NCBI GenBank assembly: GCA_002082585.1
Contig: CP020563.1
Span: 924,001-988,000 of the forward strand
Source of the DNA: Kitasatospora albolonga
GTDB lineage: Bacteria > Actinomycetota > Actinomycetes > Streptomycetales > Streptomycetaceae
Direction: 5' to 3'
DNA length: 64,000 nucleotides
Position numbers and translations under genes: made by a program. The notes below the pieces were generated by a model that saw only the letters and a program-made list of their open reading frames with translations, was not told where the DNA came from and ran no database searches. Within the stretch, counting starts at the first letter, position 1. Each line of letters starts with the position of its first letter. Below, piece after piece: positions 1 to 14,508 of this stretch.

Positions 1-394
1 GGCCCTGGTCGCCCGCACCCTGCTTGTCGAGCTCGTCCTCATCACCCTCGACCCGCTTCTCGTACGCGGTGTCGACACCCTGGGCGATGTCCGGCGACTG
101 CGCGCCGATGGAGACCGAGACGCCGCAGGACGCACCGTCGAAGCCCTTCTTCGAGGAGTCGTAGCCGATCTCCAGCACCTTGTTGCGCACGAGGTTGGGA
201 ATGTCGGCATACGCCTTGGTCGTCACCTCGCCCGCGACATGCACCAGACCGGTGGTGATCAAGGTCTCGACCGCGACACGCGAGGCCGGGTCCTCACGCA
301 GAAGCGCATCGAGAATCGTGTCGCTGATCTGGTCAGCGATCTTGTCGGGGTGACCCTCGGTGACAGATTCCGAGGTGAACAGACGGCGGGACAC
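1..394 (-). CDS. metK: S-adenosylmethionine synthetase, N-terminal part (3' end outside window)
   Basis: Makes S-adenosylmethionine from methionine and ATP in the cytoplasm. The visible 131 codons begin [17 protein letters not shown] after the start codon; GHPDK is the conserved N-terminal signature of MetK, and the frame continues without a stop to the left window edge. Family length is about 400 residues, so roughly two thirds are missing here. I chose the GTG at 394 because it gives the conserved N-terminus and has a GGGAG about 5-6 bases upstream. The ATG two bases earlier is in another frame. It lies downstream of coaBC on the same strand but is separated by a hairpin terminator, so it probably has its own promoter. 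I saw no recognisable SAM riboswitch upstream. Confidence 0.95.
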   Translation of the reverse strand, partial: MSRRLFTSESVTEGHPDKIADQISDTILDALLREDPASRVAVETLITTGLVHVAGEVTTKAYADIPNLVRNKVLEIGYDSSKKGFDGASCGVSVSIGAQSPDIAQGVDTAYEKRVEGDEDELDKQGAGDQG

Positions 395-556
395 ATCGCT
401 CCCTGGGGTTGCAGCGGCTGCTGGCTGATCATGGGTGGTACGGCCGAGAGCTGCGCTCGGCGCGTGCCGTGGACCAGTTTATCGGGCGCGCCCGGCGGCC
501 GGGGCATGCGTCTCGCCCTTTGGAGCGCGACAGCCCGTGACACAGCGGACACCTGA

Positions 557-582
557 AGGAAAATCGACCCCTCAGGAGGGTC
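557..582 (-). terminator. Rho-independent terminator after coaBC
   Basis: On the minus strand GACCCT pairs with GGGGTC across a five-base loop (566-582) and is followed by a run of four T. It lies about 50 bases past the coaBC stop. The rest of the 235-base gap to metK holds no other feature I recognise. Confidence 0.6.
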
Positions 583-629
583 ATTCTGCCCCGGTACGAT
601 CCACTTTGGCTCGCCCGGAGGGTTGATTG

Positions 630-1838
630 TCACATCTCCTGGAACCTGCCCGAAACCAGATCCCAGACCGTGTCGGCCAGGGCTTCCTTGGGCCCGTACG
701 GCACCGGGGTCTCCGTTCCGTCCGCCCCGAGGACGACCGCCTCGTTCTCCTCGGAGCCGAAGGTCCGGCGCTCCCCCACCTCGTTGACCACGAGCAGATC
801 GCACCCCTTGCGGCGGAGCTTGGCCCGGCCGTTGGCGAGGACGTCGTCGGTCTCGGCGGCGAAGCCCACCACGACCTGGCCCTCCCGGGGCCGCTCGGAA
901 GCGACCTCGGCGAGGATGTCGGGGTTCCGGACCAGGGTGACGGCGGGCGCCTCCTCGCCGTCCTTCTTCTTGATCTTGCCCGGCGCGTACGCGGCGGGCC
1001 GGAAGTCGGCCACCGCCGCCGCCATCACCACGACGTCCGCGTCGGCGGCCGCCTTCAGGACGGCCTCGCGCAGCTGGACCGCCGTCCCCACCCGTACGAC
1101 ATCGGCCCCGGCCGGGTCGGGCAGCTGGGTGTTGGCCTCGATCAGGGTGACGCGGGCGCCCCGGGCCACGGCGGTGCGCGCGAGCGCGTACCCCTGCTTG
1201 CCGGAGGAGCGGTTGCCGAGGTAGCGCACCGGGTCCAGGGGCTCGCGGGTGCCGCCCGCGCTGATCACCACATGGCGGCCCGCGAGATCGGGCTCGGTGA
1301 CCCCGCGCGCCAGCACCCGGCGGCAGACCTCGAAGATCTCGCCCGGGTCGGGCAGCCGCCCCTTGCCGGTGTCGACGCCGGTGAGCCGCCCCACGGCGGG
1401 CTCGATGACGACGGCGCCCCGGCGGCGCAGGGTCGCCACGTTCTCCTGGGTGGCCGGGTGCTCCCACATCTCGGTGTGCATGGCGGGGGCGAAGACCACC
1501 GGACAGCGGGCGGTCAGGAGCGTGTTGGTGAGCAGGTCGTCGGCGAGCCCGTGGGCGGCCTTGGCCAGCATGTCGGCGGTGGCCGGGGCGACCACGACGA
1601 GGTCGGCGTGCTGCCCGATCCGGACGTGCGGAACCTCGTGGACATCGTCCCAGACCTGGTCGGAGACGGGGTGGCCGGAGAGCGCCGACCAGGTGGCCGC
1701 GCCCACGAAGTGCAGCGAGGAGGCGGTCGGGACGACCCGTACATCGTGCCCGGACTCGGTCAGTCGGCGCAGCAGCTCGCACGCCTTGTAGGCGGCGATG
1801 CCCCCGCTGACCCCCAGGACGACCTTCGGCTTGTCCAC
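630..1838 (-). CDS. coaBC: Bifunctional phosphopantothenoylcysteine decarboxylase / phosphopantothenate-cysteine ligase
   Basis: Carries out two steps of coenzyme A synthesis: coupling 4'-phosphopantothenate to cysteine with CTP, then FMN-dependent decarboxylation. The 402-residue protein starts DKPKVVLGVSGGIAAYKAC, the flavin-binding CoaC signature; the active-site histidine of the decarboxylase and the PAMHTEMW substrate loop are visible near residues 130-140. The CoaB half follows, with SAGGTREPLDPVRYLGNRSSG around residue 190 and the KIKK element of the ligase near 290. The GTG at 1838 is preferred over an upstream ATG because GGGGAG precedes it and homologues begin there. It follows rpoZ on the same strand after a 138-base gap containing a hairpin. 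Length is typical of the family. Confidence 0.96.
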   Translation of the reverse strand: MDKPKVVLGVSGGIAAYKACELLRRLTESGHDVRVVPTASSLHFVGAATWSALSGHPVSDQVWDDVHEVPHVRIGQHADLVVVAPATADMLAKAAHGLADDLLTNTLLTARCPVVFAPAMHTEMWEHPATQENVATLRRRGAVVIEPAVGRLTGVDTGKGRLPDPGEIFEVCRRVLARGVTEPDLAGRHVVISAGGTREPLDPVRYLGNRSSGKQGYALARTAVARGARVTLIEANTQLPDPAGADVVRVGTAVQLREAVLKAAADADVVVMAAAVADFRPAAYAPGKIKKKDGEEAPAVTLVRNPDILAEVASERPREGQVVVGFAAETDDVLANGRAKLRRKGCDLLVVNEVGERRTFGSEENEAVVLGADGTETPVPYGPKEALADTVWDLVSGRFQEM

Positions 1839-1926
1839 TGCGTCTCCCCGCACTCGGCAACGTAAGAACGTAGCTCCATGCTGCCTCACCGCGCGGAACG
1901 TGTTCACCCGGCCCCGGACACACCTC

Positions 1927-1953
1927 AGGCCCGGCGGACGGGCCGCCGGGCCT
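1927..1953 (-). terminator. GC hairpin between rpoZ and coaBC
   Basis: A perfect 11-bp inverted repeat (AGGCCCGGCGG / CCGCCGGGCCT) with a five-base loop lies just past the rpoZ stop. It has no T run, which is common for Streptomyces terminators. It may only partly stop transcription into coaBC. Confidence 0.5.
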
Positions 1954-1976
1954 GGGAGTGAAGGTGCTTGTCCTGC

Positions 1977-2249
1977 TTACTGGGCGGGGCCCTCGATGGC
2001 CTCGGAGGTCAGCAGGCCCGCGTTGATCTCGCGGAGCGCGATCGACAGCGGCTTCTCGTGCACGTGGGTGTCGACGAGCGGACCGACGTACTCGAGGAGA
2101 CCCTCGCCGAGCTGCGAGTAGTACGCGTTGATCTGACGCGCGCGCTTGGCGGCGTAGATGACCAGGCTGTACTTCGAGTCGGTGGCCTCGAGGAGCTCAT
2201 CAATCGGCGGGTTGATGATGCCCTCGGGCGTGGTGATGGAAGAGGACAC
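1977..2249 (-). CDS. rpoZ: RNA polymerase omega subunit
   Basis: Omega binds the beta' C-terminal region and aids assembly of core RNA polymerase. The 90-residue product [20 protein letters not shown]... contains the omega signature [16 protein letters not shown] around residues 30-45, and its length is that of actinobacterial omega. I placed the start at the GTG at 2249, preceded by GGAAGG at about 7 bases; an ATG ten codons upstream would add residues not seen in homologues. It sits 60 bases after gmk on the same strand, a neighbourhood (gmk-rpoZ-coaBC-metK) that is conserved in actinobacteria. Confidence 0.96.
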   Translation of the reverse strand: MSSSITTPEGIINPPIDELLEATDSKYSLVIYAAKRARQINAYYSQLGEGLLEYVGPLVDTHVHEKPLSIALREINAGLLTSEAIEGPAQ

Positions 2250-2309
2250 TCTCTGCCTTCCGAAGGGGGTATAGATCAAAGATCAGGGGATCTGAACGAT
2301 CACGGAGAT

Positions 2310-2903
2310 CTAAGCCTGAAGCATCAAGGCTAGCAGCTCACGGGCCACGTCCTCGACGGAGGTGTTGACGAGCGTCGTATCGAACTCGGCCTCGGCGGCC
2401 AGTTCGACCTTGGCGGCGGCGAGCCGGCGCTCGATGACCTCGGGCGCCTCGGTGCCCCGGCCGGTGAGCCGGCGGACCAGCTCCTCCCAGCTCGGCGGGG
2501 CCAGGAAGACCAGGCGCGCGTCGTCCATCGACTGGCGGACCAGCCGGGCGCCCTGGAGGTCGATCTCCAGCAGGACCGGCTCGCCCGCCTCCAGGCGGTC
2601 CAGTACGGCGCGGCGCGGTGTGCCGTAGCGGTTGCCCGCGAACTCGGCCCACTCCAGCAGTTCACCGTTGGCGACGAGCTTGTCGAACTCCTCGTCGTCC
2701 ACGAAGAAGTAGTGGACACCGTTGCGCTCCCCGGGGCGGGGCTTGCGGGTCGTCGCCGACACGGAGAGCCATACCTCGGGGTGCACGGTGCGCATATGGG
2801 CGACGACCGTGCTCTTGCCGACCCCGGAGGGGCCGGAGAGCACGGTCAGCCGCGGACGTACGTCCGGGGGTACGGGGGACGTCCCCCGGGATGTTGCAGC
2901 CAT
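2310..2903 (-). CDS. gmk: Guanylate kinase
   Basis: Phosphorylates GMP to GDP using ATP. The 197-residue protein has the P-loop GPSGVGKST near residues 24-32, the [16 protein letters not shown]-binding segment near 47-59, and the [10 protein letters not shown] and LLEIDLQGA segments of the kinase core. The first 17 or so residues ([12 protein letters not shown]) are a non-conserved extension typical of Streptomyces. It reads from ATG at 2903 and lies downstream of mihF with a 62-base gap, so the two may be co-transcribed. Confidence 0.96.
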   Translation of the reverse strand: MAATSRGTSPVPPDVRPRLTVLSGPSGVGKSTVVAHMRTVHPEVWLSVSATTRKPRPGERNGVHYFFVDDEEFDKLVANGELLEWAEFAGNRYGTPRRAVLDRLEAGEPVLLEIDLQGARLVRQSMDDARLVFLAPPSWEELVRRLTGRGTEAPEVIERRLAAAKVELAAEAEFDTTLVNTSVEDVARELLALMLQA

Positions 2904-2965
2904 GGACCGATTATCCAGGTTCTCAGGGGTGCCTGAGAACGCGGGACGGAACGGCGGCCGGAACG

Positions 2966-3289
2966 TCAGGCGGCGCTGCCGCCGAACTCCCGCTCCAGGG
3001 ATGCGATCTGGTTGGAGCCGAGCCCGCGGACCCGGCGGCTTTCGGAGATGCCGAGACGCTCCATGATCTGCTTGGCACGGACCTTGCCGACGCCCGGCAG
3101 GGACTCCAGGAGGGCGGAGACCTTCATCTTCCCGATGACGTCGTTCTCCTGGCCCTGCTTGATGACCTCGTGGAGGGAGGCTCCGGAGTGCTTGAGTCGA
3201 TTCTTGACCTCGGCCCGCTCCCGGCGAGCCGCGGCGGCCTTTTCGAGCGCGGCTGCGCGCTGTTCAGGGGTAAGGGGCGGAAGAGCCAC
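2966..3289 (-). CDS. mihF: Actinobacterial integration host factor (sIHF/mIHF)
   Basis: A small basic nucleoid-associated protein that binds DNA without sequence specificity in actinobacteria; in Streptomyces it affects chromosome condensation, sporulation and antibiotic production (established knowledge of the family). The 107-residue product begins [17 protein letters not shown] and ends with a helix-two-turn-helix stretch [20 protein letters not shown] around residues 62-81, including the conserved GVGKVRA DNA contact. The GTG start at 3289 matches homologues. It is a separate unit upstream of gmk. The 244 bases before it, up to pyrF, contain the pyrF terminator but no promoter I can assign with confidence. 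Confidence 0.95.
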   Translation of the reverse strand: MALPPLTPEQRAAALEKAAAARRERAEVKNRLKHSGASLHEVIKQGQENDVIGKMKVSALLESLPGVGKVRAKQIMERLGISESRRVRGLGSNQIASLEREFGGSAA

Positions 3290-3436
3290 GCCTACGTCAC
3301 CTCGGATGTCGATCTGTCGGATACGGACCGGTGGGAAAGCTGGACGCCCTCCACCAGGTGAGCGACGGGCACGCTGTGCTCGGCTGCTCTCGACGGAGAC
3401 TAGCGGCCAGGGCCGCTGTAGTCAGCGAGAACAGAC

Positions 3437-3469
3437 GAAAAGTCCTGGTCAGCCTTGGCCGACCAGGAC
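3437..3469 (-). terminator. Terminator of the pyrimidine operon
   Basis: GTCCTGGTC (3442-3450) and GACCAGGAC (3461-3469) form a perfect 9-bp stem, followed on the minus strand by TTTT. It lies 65 bases past the pyrF stop and closes the pyr operon. Confidence 0.75.
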
Positions 3470-3533
3470 ATTTGCCGCATAACCACCGGGTTTCCGGTCA
3501 GTAATTCGTCAACGGCCGGGAAACGTGCCAGGG

Positions 3534-4369
3534 TCAACTGCCGGAGACGGCACCGCGGATCTCGTCCGCGAACCGCTCGGCCGCTTCGCGCAGCCCCGAC
3601 GCGTCCGGACCGTGGCGCAGCACGCCCCGGCTCACGCTCGGCACGACGTTGCCGACCGCGTCGCCGAAGACCGCCGGAAGATCCGCCGGGGTCGCTCCCT
3701 GGGCACCGATGCCGGGCGCGAGGAGCGGTCCGTTGATCGCCAGATCCACGCCCGCGTCGCCGAGCGTCGCGCCGACCACCGCGCCGACCGAGCCGAGCGG
3801 GGCGGCCCCCTCGTTCTCCGCCGCCATGTGGTCCAGCATCAGCTGGGCCAGCGAGCGGCCGTCGGCGGCGGTGGCGCGCTGGACCTCGGCGCCCTCCGGG
3901 TTGGAGGTGAGCGCGAGGACGAAGACGCCCGCACCGGAGGCGGCGGCCGCGTCCAGCGCCGGGCGCAGCGAGCCGAATCCGAGGTACGGGGAGACGGTCA
4001 CTGCGTCGGAGAAGAGCGGGGAGTCCTGGTCCAGGTAGGTCGCCGCGTAGGCCCCCATGGTGGAGCCGATGTCACCGCGCTTGGCGTCCATGAGGACCAG
4101 CGCCCCGGCGGACCGGGCCTCCTCGACGGCCTTCTCCAGTACGGCGATGCCGCGCGAGCCGAACCGCTCGAAGAACGCCGACTGCGGCTTGAGGACGGCC
4201 ACCCGGTCGGCCAGCGCCTCCACGGTGGTCCGGGTGAAGCGCTCCAGGCCCGCGATGTCGTCGTCCAACCCCCAGGAGGTGAGCAGAGAGGCGTGCGGGT
4301 CGATGCCGACGCAGAGCGGCCCCCGGGTGTCCATGGCGTGGCGCAGCCGGGCGCCGAAGGGTTCGGGGG

Positions 4370-4373
<4 letters not shown>
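3534..4373 (-). CDS. pyrF: Orotidine 5'-phosphate decarboxylase
   Basis: Catalyses the last step of UMP synthesis, decarboxylating OMP. The 279-residue protein is of the longer actinobacterial class: it begins with CVGIDPHASLL near residue 21 and carries the catalytic motif LMDAKRGDIGST near residues 94-105, with the Lys and Asp residues that form the active-site network. The GTG start at 4373 overlaps the pyrD stop by four bases (GTGA), so it is translationally coupled. It is the last gene of the pyr operon and is followed by a terminator. Confidence 0.97.
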
Positions 4374-5482
<1,109 letters not shown>

Positions 5483-5557
5483 GGGGAGGTGTCCTCAGGT
5501 GCTCGGTGGGGCTCGCAGAGAGGGGGACACCGTTTCCGGTGTCCCCCTGCTGGGCTG

Positions 5558-8855
<3,298 letters not shown>

Positions 8856-8863
<8 letters not shown>

Positions 8864-10019
8864 GCTGGCCCTCCATCAGGGTGACGAAACGGTCGAAGAG
8901 GTACGCGGCGTCGTGCGGGCCGGCGGCCGCCTCGGGGTGGTACTGGACGCTGAAGGCAGGGCGGTCGAGGAGCTGGAGCCCCTCGACGACCTGGTCGTTC
9001 AGGCAGACGTGGGAGACCTCGGCCCGGCCGAACTCCGTGTCGGAGACCCGGTCCAGGGGGGCGTCCACGGCGAAGCCGTGGTTGTGCGCGGTGACCTCGA
9101 CCTTGCCGGTGGTGCGGTCCTGCACCGGCTGGTTGATCCCGCGGTGGCCGTACTTCAGCTTGTACGTGCCGAAGCCGAGCGCGCGGCCGAGGATCTGGTT
9201 GCCGAAGCAGATGCCGAAGAGCGGGGTGGACCGCTCCAGGACGCCCCGCATGAGGGCGACCGGGTGGTCGGCGGTGGACGGGTCGCCGGGGCCGTTGGAG
9301 AAGAAGACGCCGTCCGGCTTCACCGCGTACACCTCCTCCAGGGTGGCGGTGGCGGGCAGGACGTGCACCTCGATGCCGCGCTCGGCCATCCGGTGCGGGG
9401 TCATGCCCTTGATGCCGAGGTCGATCGCGGCGACGGTGAACTTCTTCGTGCCGATGGCGGGGACGACGTACGTCTCCTTGGTGGCGACCTCGGCGGAGAG
9501 GTCGGCGCCGGTCATCTCGGGGGCCTGACGGACCTTGGCGAGGAGGGTGTCCTCGTCGGGGATCCCCGCGGCGGAGCCGCTGGTGAGCGCAGGGCCGGAG
9601 AAGATCCCGACGCGCATGGCGCCGCGCTCGCGCAGGTGGCGGGTGAGGGCGCGGGTGTCGACCCCGCTGATCCCGACGACGCCCTGGGCGGTCAGCTCCT
9701 CGTCCAGCGAGCGCCGCGAACGCCAGTTGGACGGCTTGCGGGCGGGGTCGCGGACGACGTAGCCGGAGACCCAGATGCGGGCCGACTCGGGGTCCTCGTC
9801 GTTCACCCCGGTGTTGCCGACGTGCGGGGCCGTCATGACGACGACCTGGCGGTGGTAGGAGGGGTCGGTCAGCGTTTCCTGGTAGCCGGTCATGCCGGTG
9901 GAGAACACCGCCTCGCCGAAGGTCTCCCCCACGGCCCCGTAGGCACGGCCGCGGAAGGTGCGGCCGTCCTCCAGGACGAGTACGGCGGGGGCCTGGGCCC
10001 CCCGGGTGGAGATCGTCAT
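8856..10019 (-). CDS. carA: Carbamoyl phosphate synthetase small (glutaminase) subunit
   Basis: Hydrolyses glutamine and channels ammonia to CarB. The 387-residue protein has the N-terminal CarA domain ([30 protein letters not shown]) and a C-terminal class I glutamine amidotransferase domain with nucleophile Cys in [11 protein letters not shown] and the His/Glu pair in [11 protein letters not shown]. The start is the ATG at 10019, which overlaps the stop of the upstream membrane-protein gene by four bases (ATGA). A much longer open frame upstream is not coding. It is coupled at its 3' end to carB by an eight-base overlap. Confidence 0.97.
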
Positions 10020-10624
10020 CGTGCGGTGCCTTCCGTAGGGGTGGTGGTGAGTTCCGCGGCGGCGGGGGCGCCGGCCAGCCGGTTGACGGCGTCGACCCAG
10101 GCCGGGTGCTCGGCGGCGTGGTCGGAGCGGAAGCCGGAGTCGATCAGGGTCCCGCCGTGGGCCCAGGTGACGATCAGCAGGCCGCCCTCGGGGAGGACCT
10201 TGCCCGCGAGCGCCTTGTCGAGGCGGGCCTCGCGCAGGGCCGTCGCCGGGATGAAGAAGTCGCTCGCACCGGGGCGTACGACGTCCAGGCCGCGGGCGGT
10301 GAGCCTGAGCTCGGCCCGGCTGCGGGTGCCGAGGCCGTGCGCGACGATCCGGTCGAGCCACTGCCCGGCGGTGGTGGAGGCGTGGTAGCGCCCCTCCAGC
10401 GTCAGCAGCGTCTCGTCGTCGGCGAAGCCCTCGGGGGTGGCCGCCAGACCGGGCAGGTCGGACTGGAGGCTTGCGCGCCACTTCCAGCCCTGGCGCATCA
10501 GCCAGTAGACGAGGGCGATGAAGAGCAGCAGCCCGATCACCCAGGCGATGCGGGCGGACCAGTCCGTCACTTCCGCCGACTTCTTCTCGGCGGCCAGCAG
10601 GTACAGGGGGGTCAGTGTTGTCAC
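10016..10624 (-). CDS. PH-like membrane protein of unknown function within the pyr operon
   Basis: A 202-residue protein with one clear transmembrane helix ([18 protein letters not shown], about residues 27-44) and a soluble C-terminal region of about 140 residues. The soluble part, with [15 protein letters not shown] and the strand-rich [23 protein letters not shown], resembles the PH-like domain proteins often annotated as transporters in actinobacteria. No catalytic motif is visible and I assign no reaction. Its GTG start overlaps the pyrC stop by four bases and its stop overlaps carA by four bases, so it is tightly embedded in the operon. The position is shared, from memory, with other Streptomyces, which argues it is not a random insertion. 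Confidence 0.85.
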   Translation of the reverse strand: MTTLTPLYLLAAEKKSAEVTDWSARIAWVIGLLLFIALVYWLMRQGWKWRASLQSDLPGLAATPEGFADDETLLTLEGRYHASTTAGQWLDRIVAHGLGTRSRAELRLTARGLDVVRPGASDFFIPATALREARLDKALAGKVLPEGGLLIVTWAHGGTLIDSGFRSDHAAEHPAWVDAVNRLAGAPAAAELTTTPTEGTAR

Positions 10625-11907
10625 GCGAGCTTCCCGTCGACGACCGTGGCACGGCCCCGCAGGAAGGTATGGGTGACGCGGCCCGGCAGCTCGCGCCCCT
10701 CGTAGGGGGTGTTACGGCTGCGGGACGCGAAGCCCGCGGGGTCCACGGCTCCACGGTATGCCGGATCGACCAGCGTGAGGTTGGCGGGCTCACCCGCCGA
10801 GACGGGGCGGCCGTGTCCTTCGAGCCGGCCGATGGCCGCGGGGCGGAAGGACATGCGGTCGGCGACGCCCGCCCAGTCGAGCAGACCGGTGTCCACCATC
10901 GTCTGCTGGACGACGGAGAGCGCGGTCTCCAGGCCCACCATGCCCATGGCGGCGGCAGCCCACTCGCAGTCCTTGTCCTCGTGCGGGTGGGGGGCGTGGT
11001 CGGTGGCGACGCAGTCGATCGTGCCGTCGGCGAGGGCCTCGCGCAGGGCCAGGACGTCGGCCTCGGTGCGCAGGGGCGGGTTCACCTTGTAGACGGGGTT
11101 GTAGGTGCGGACCAGCTCGTCGGTGAGGAGGAGGTGGTGCGGGGTGACCTCGGCGGTGACGTTCCAGCCCTTGGACTTGGCCCAGCGGACGATCTCCACG
11201 GAACCGGCGGTGGAGAGGTGGCAGATGTGGACGCGGGAGCCGACGTGGGCGGCGAGGAGGACATCGCGGGCGATGATCGACTCCTCGGCGACGGCGGGCC
11301 AGCCGCCGAGCCCGAGTTCGGCGGAGACGATGCCCTCGTTCATCTGGGCGCCCTCGGTGAGGCGGGGCTCCTGGGCGTGCTGGGCGACGACGCCGTCGAA
11401 CGCCTTCACGTACTCCAGGGCGCGGCGCATGATCACCGCGTCGTCGACGCACTTGCCGTCGTCGGAGAAGACCTTCACCCCGGCGGCCGAGTCGTGCATC
11501 GCGCCGAGCTCGGCGAGCTTCTTGCCCTCCAGGCCGACGGTGACGGCGCCGACGGGCTGGACGTCGCAGTAGCCGGACTCCTTGCCCAGGCGCCAGACCT
11601 GCTCGACGACACCGGCGGTGTCGGCGACGGGGAAGGTGTTGGCCATGGCGTGGACGGCGGTGAAGCCGCCGACGGCGGCGGCCTTCGTGCCGGTGAGGAC
11701 GGTCTCGGAGTCCTCGCGGCCGGGCTCGCGCAGATGGGTGTGGAGGTCGACGAGGCCGGGCAGCAGGATCTGGCCCGCGGCCTCGATCACGGTGGCGCCG
11801 GGGGCGTCGATGCCGGTGCCCACCTCGGCGACGGTCTCGCCGTCGATCAGGACGTCCTGCGGCTCGCCGCCGAGGACCCGCGCACCGCGGATAATGATCT
11901 TGCTCAT
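10621..11907 (-). CDS. pyrC: Dihydroorotase
   Basis: Cyclises carbamoyl aspartate to dihydroorotate. The 428-residue amidohydrolase has the metal-binding HxH in [16 protein letters not shown] near residues 57-72, further metal-ligand histidine segments (VHICHLST; the lysine region of type I enzymes is not resolved by eye) and the catalytic Asp in [14 protein letters not shown] near residue 300. Size and the [10 protein letters not shown] motif place it in the type I group. The ATG at 11907 sits two bases after the pyrB stop. Its own stop overlaps the next gene by four bases. Confidence 0.96.
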   Translation of the reverse strand: MSKIIIRGARVLGGEPQDVLIDGETVAEVGTGIDAPGATVIEAAGQILLPGLVDLHTHLREPGREDSETVLTGTKAAAVGGFTAVHAMANTFPVADTAGVVEQVWRLGKESGYCDVQPVGAVTVGLEGKKLAELGAMHDSAAGVKVFSDDGKCVDDAVIMRRALEYVKAFDGVVAQHAQEPRLTEGAQMNEGIVSAELGLGGWPAVAEESIIARDVLLAAHVGSRVHICHLSTAGSVEIVRWAKSKGWNVTAEVTPHHLLLTDELVRTYNPVYKVNPPLRTEADVLALREALADGTIDCVATDHAPHPHEDKDCEWAAAAMGMVGLETALSVVQQTMVDTGLLDWAGVADRMSFRPAAIGRLEGHGRPVSAGEPANLTLVDPAYRGAVDPAGFASRSRNTPYEGRELPGRVTHTFLRGRATVVDGKLA

Positions 11908-11909
11908 GG

Positions 11910-12896
11910 TTACTTGGTCTCCTCGGTACGGGCGGGGGCGGCGGACAGGGCGGTGTCGGAGCCGCCGAGCAGCAGGTAGAGCACGGCCATGCGGATGGAG
12001 ACGCCGTTGGCGACCTGCTCGACGACCGTGCAGCGGTCGGAGTCGGCGACCTCGGCGGTGATCTCCATGCCGCGGACCATCGGGCCGGGGTGCATGACGA
12101 CGGCGTGCTCGGGCATCTTCGCCATCCGCCGGCCGTCCAGGCCGTAGCGGCGGGAGTACTCGCGCTCGGTCGGGAAGTAGGCGGCGTTCATCCGTTCGCG
12201 CTGCACACGCAGCATCATCACCGCGTCGGACTTCGCCAGCACGTCGTCCAGGCTGTAGCTGACGTCGCAGGGCCACTGCTCGACGCCCACGGGCACCAGG
12301 GTGGGCGGGGCCACCAGGGTGACGTGCGCGCCCAGGGTGGTGAGCAGATGGACGTTGGAGCGGGCGACCCGGCTGTGCAGGATGTCGCCGACGATCGTGA
12401 TCCGGCGGCCCTCCAGGTCCCGGCCGAGCCCGGCGTCGGGGCCGACGAGGCGCCGCCGCACGGTGAAGGCGTCCAGCAGGGCCTGGGTGGGGTGCTCGTG
12501 GGTGCCGTCACCGGCGTTGACCACGGCCCCGTCGATCCAGCCGGAGGTGGCGAGCCGGTAGGGGGCACCGGAGGCGCCGTGCCGGATGACGACGGCGTCG
12601 GCGCCCATCGCCTCCAGGGTCAGCGCGGTGTCCTTCAGGGACTCGCCCTTGGAGACGGAGGAGCCCTTGGCGGAGAAGTTGATGACGTCGGCGGAGAGCC
12701 GCTTGGCGGCGGCCTCGAAGGAGATGCGGGTCCGGGTCGAGTCCTCGAAGAAGAGGTTGACGACGGTACGGCCGCGCAGGGTCGGGAGTTTCTTGATCGG
12801 CCGGTCCGCGACCCGGGCCATCTCCTCGGCGGTGTCGAGGATCAGGACGGCGTCGTCGCGGGTGAGGTCGGCGGCCGAGATGAGGTGACGCTTCAT
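11910..12896 (-). CDS. pyrB: Aspartate carbamoyltransferase catalytic subunit
   Basis: Condenses aspartate with carbamoyl phosphate, the committed step of pyrimidine synthesis. The 328-residue protein carries [13 protein letters not shown] (carbamoyl phosphate binding, about residues 49-61), [13 protein letters not shown], the [14 protein letters not shown] active-site loop around 128-141 and [11 protein letters not shown] near 276. No regulatory PyrI subunit gene is present in the window. ATG at 12896 starts 98 bases after the pyrR stop, and pyrC follows directly. Confidence 0.97.
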   Translation of the reverse strand: MKRHLISAADLTRDDAVLILDTAEEMARVADRPIKKLPTLRGRTVVNLFFEDSTRTRISFEAAAKRLSADVINFSAKGSSVSKGESLKDTALTLEAMGADAVVIRHGASGAPYRLATSGWIDGAVVNAGDGTHEHPTQALLDAFTVRRRLVGPDAGLGRDLEGRRITIVGDILHSRVARSNVHLLTTLGAHVTLVAPPTLVPVGVEQWPCDVSYSLDDVLAKSDAVMMLRVQRERMNAAYFPTEREYSRRYGLDGRRMAKMPEHAVVMHPGPMVRGMEITAEVADSDRCTVVEQVANGVSIRMAVLYLLLGGSDTALSAAPARTEETK

Positions 12897-12994
12897 CTGG
12901 GGTTCTCCGGTGGCTGGAGGGGGTGTTTCACGGCATGCGGGCGCGCGGGAGCGTCCGTACGGTCCCCCGGAAGGGCGTACGGGAGGGCTCGGGC

Positions 12995-13612
<618 letters not shown>

Positions 13613-13711
13613 GGACCTTAAAGGACGTCGAAATTACGTCATCCACGGTACCAGGGCTTGCGTGAGGCCCCGGCCCCGCCCCCTGGAGGTACGGGGTCCG
13701 GACCATTCGGC

Positions 13712-13741
13712 TTGACGCATCCAAGTAACGCTGCGTAACCT
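13712..13741 (+). promoter_or_regulatory. Probable bldD promoter
   Basis: TTGACG (13712-13717), an 18-base spacer and TAACCT (13736-13741) resemble a primary-sigma (HrdB-type) promoter. It lies about 60 bases upstream of the bldD ATG. Confidence 0.55.
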
Positions 13742-13744
13742 CAC

Positions 13745-13755
13745 AGTGAGTTACC
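13745..13755 (+). promoter_or_regulatory. BldD-like operator near the bldD transcription start
   Basis: AGTGAGTTACC fits the BldD half-site arrangement AGTGA-N-TCACC with one change, and it sits within the near-palindrome CTCACAGTGAG. It begins four bases after the -10 element, so bound BldD would block initiation. BldD autorepression is known in S. coelicolor. The exact site here is inferred from sequence. Confidence 0.5.
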
Positions 13756-13801
13756 AGCCACGCGGCGGAGCCGCACACTGTTCCAGCGTCCGGGGAGCCA
13801 T

Positions 13802-14302
13802 ATGTCCAGCGAATACGCAAAACAGCTCGGGGCCAAACTCCGTGCCATCCGCACCCAGCAGGGCCTCTCCCTCCACGGTGTGGAGGAGAAGTCACAGGGC
13901 CGCTGGAAGGCCGTCGTGGTCGGTTCGTACGAGCGCGGCGACCGCGCCGTGACCGTACAGCGCCTCGCCGAGCTGGCGGATTTCTACGGGGTCCCCGTGC
14001 AGGAGCTGCTGCCCGGTACGACGCCGGGCGGAGCCGCCGAGCCGCCGCCGAAGCTCGTTCTGGACCTGGAGCGCCTCGCCCATGTCCCGCCGGAGAAGGC
14101 CGGTCCGCTCCAGCGCTACGCGGCGACCATCCAGAGCCAGCGCGGTGACTACAACGGCAAGGTGCTCTCGATCCGCCAGGACGACCTGCGCACGCTCGCC
14201 GTGATCTACGACCAGTCGCCGTCCGTGCTGACGGAGCAGCTGATCAGCTGGGGCGTCCTGGACGCAGACGCGCGCCGCGCGGTCTCCCACGACGAGAGCT
14301 GA
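13802..14302 (+). CDS. bldD: Developmental master repressor BldD (c-di-GMP responsive)
   Basis: BldD represses sporulation genes during vegetative growth and dimerises through tetrameric c-di-GMP. The 166-residue protein begins [20 protein letters not shown] and has an N-terminal helix-turn-helix of the XRE type (about residues 8-65) in which [18 protein letters not shown] contains the recognition helix. The C-terminal domain carries both c-di-GMP signature elements, RGD near residue 115 and RQDD near residue 125. It matches S. coelicolor BldD over nearly its whole length as I remember it. GGGGAG precedes the ATG. It is transcribed alone, between the pyr operon and nusB. Confidence 0.98.
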   Translation: MSSEYAKQLGAKLRAIRTQQGLSLHGVEEKSQGRWKAVVVGSYERGDRAVTVQRLAELADFYGVPVQELLPGTTPGGAAEPPPKLVLDLERLAHVPPEKAGPLQRYAATIQSQRGDYNGKVLSIRQDDLRTLAVIYDQSPSVLTEQLISWGVLDADARRAVSHDES

Positions 14303-14350
14303 GACCACAGGGGTCCACCGCCCACGGCGGACCCCGCAGCAGAAACGTGC

Positions 14351-14397
14351 CGCCGGTCCGGCGGGAGCCTTCGGGTTCCCGCCGGACCGGCGTTTTT
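14351..14397 (+). terminator. bldD terminator
   Basis: A 16-bp perfect stem (14351-14366 with 14377-14392) is followed by five T. It is a strong intrinsic terminator for bldD, 49 bases past its stop. Confidence 0.85.
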
Positions 14398-14422
14398 CGT
14401 CGCCCGCGTCCGTGTCCACGCC

Positions 14423-14456
14423 GAAGGGCCCACGGTCGGCTGACCGTGGGCCCTTC
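14423..14456. terminator. Hairpin between convergent bldD and nusB
   Basis: GAAGGGCCCACGGTC and its exact complement flank a four-base loop, a perfect 15-bp stem. It lacks a T run on either side but lies 53 bases past the nusB stop and probably ends that leftward transcript. Confidence 0.65.
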
Positions 14457-14508
14457 TCGTGGCGTGCGTGCCGAGCGGCCCACCGGGGGCCTCCCTCCTC
14501 GCCGGGGG

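Noticed and set aside
395..629. Possible SAM riboswitch upstream of metK
   Set aside because: I could not find the conserved core of SAM-I, SAM-II or SAM-IV; only the coaBC terminator is clear.
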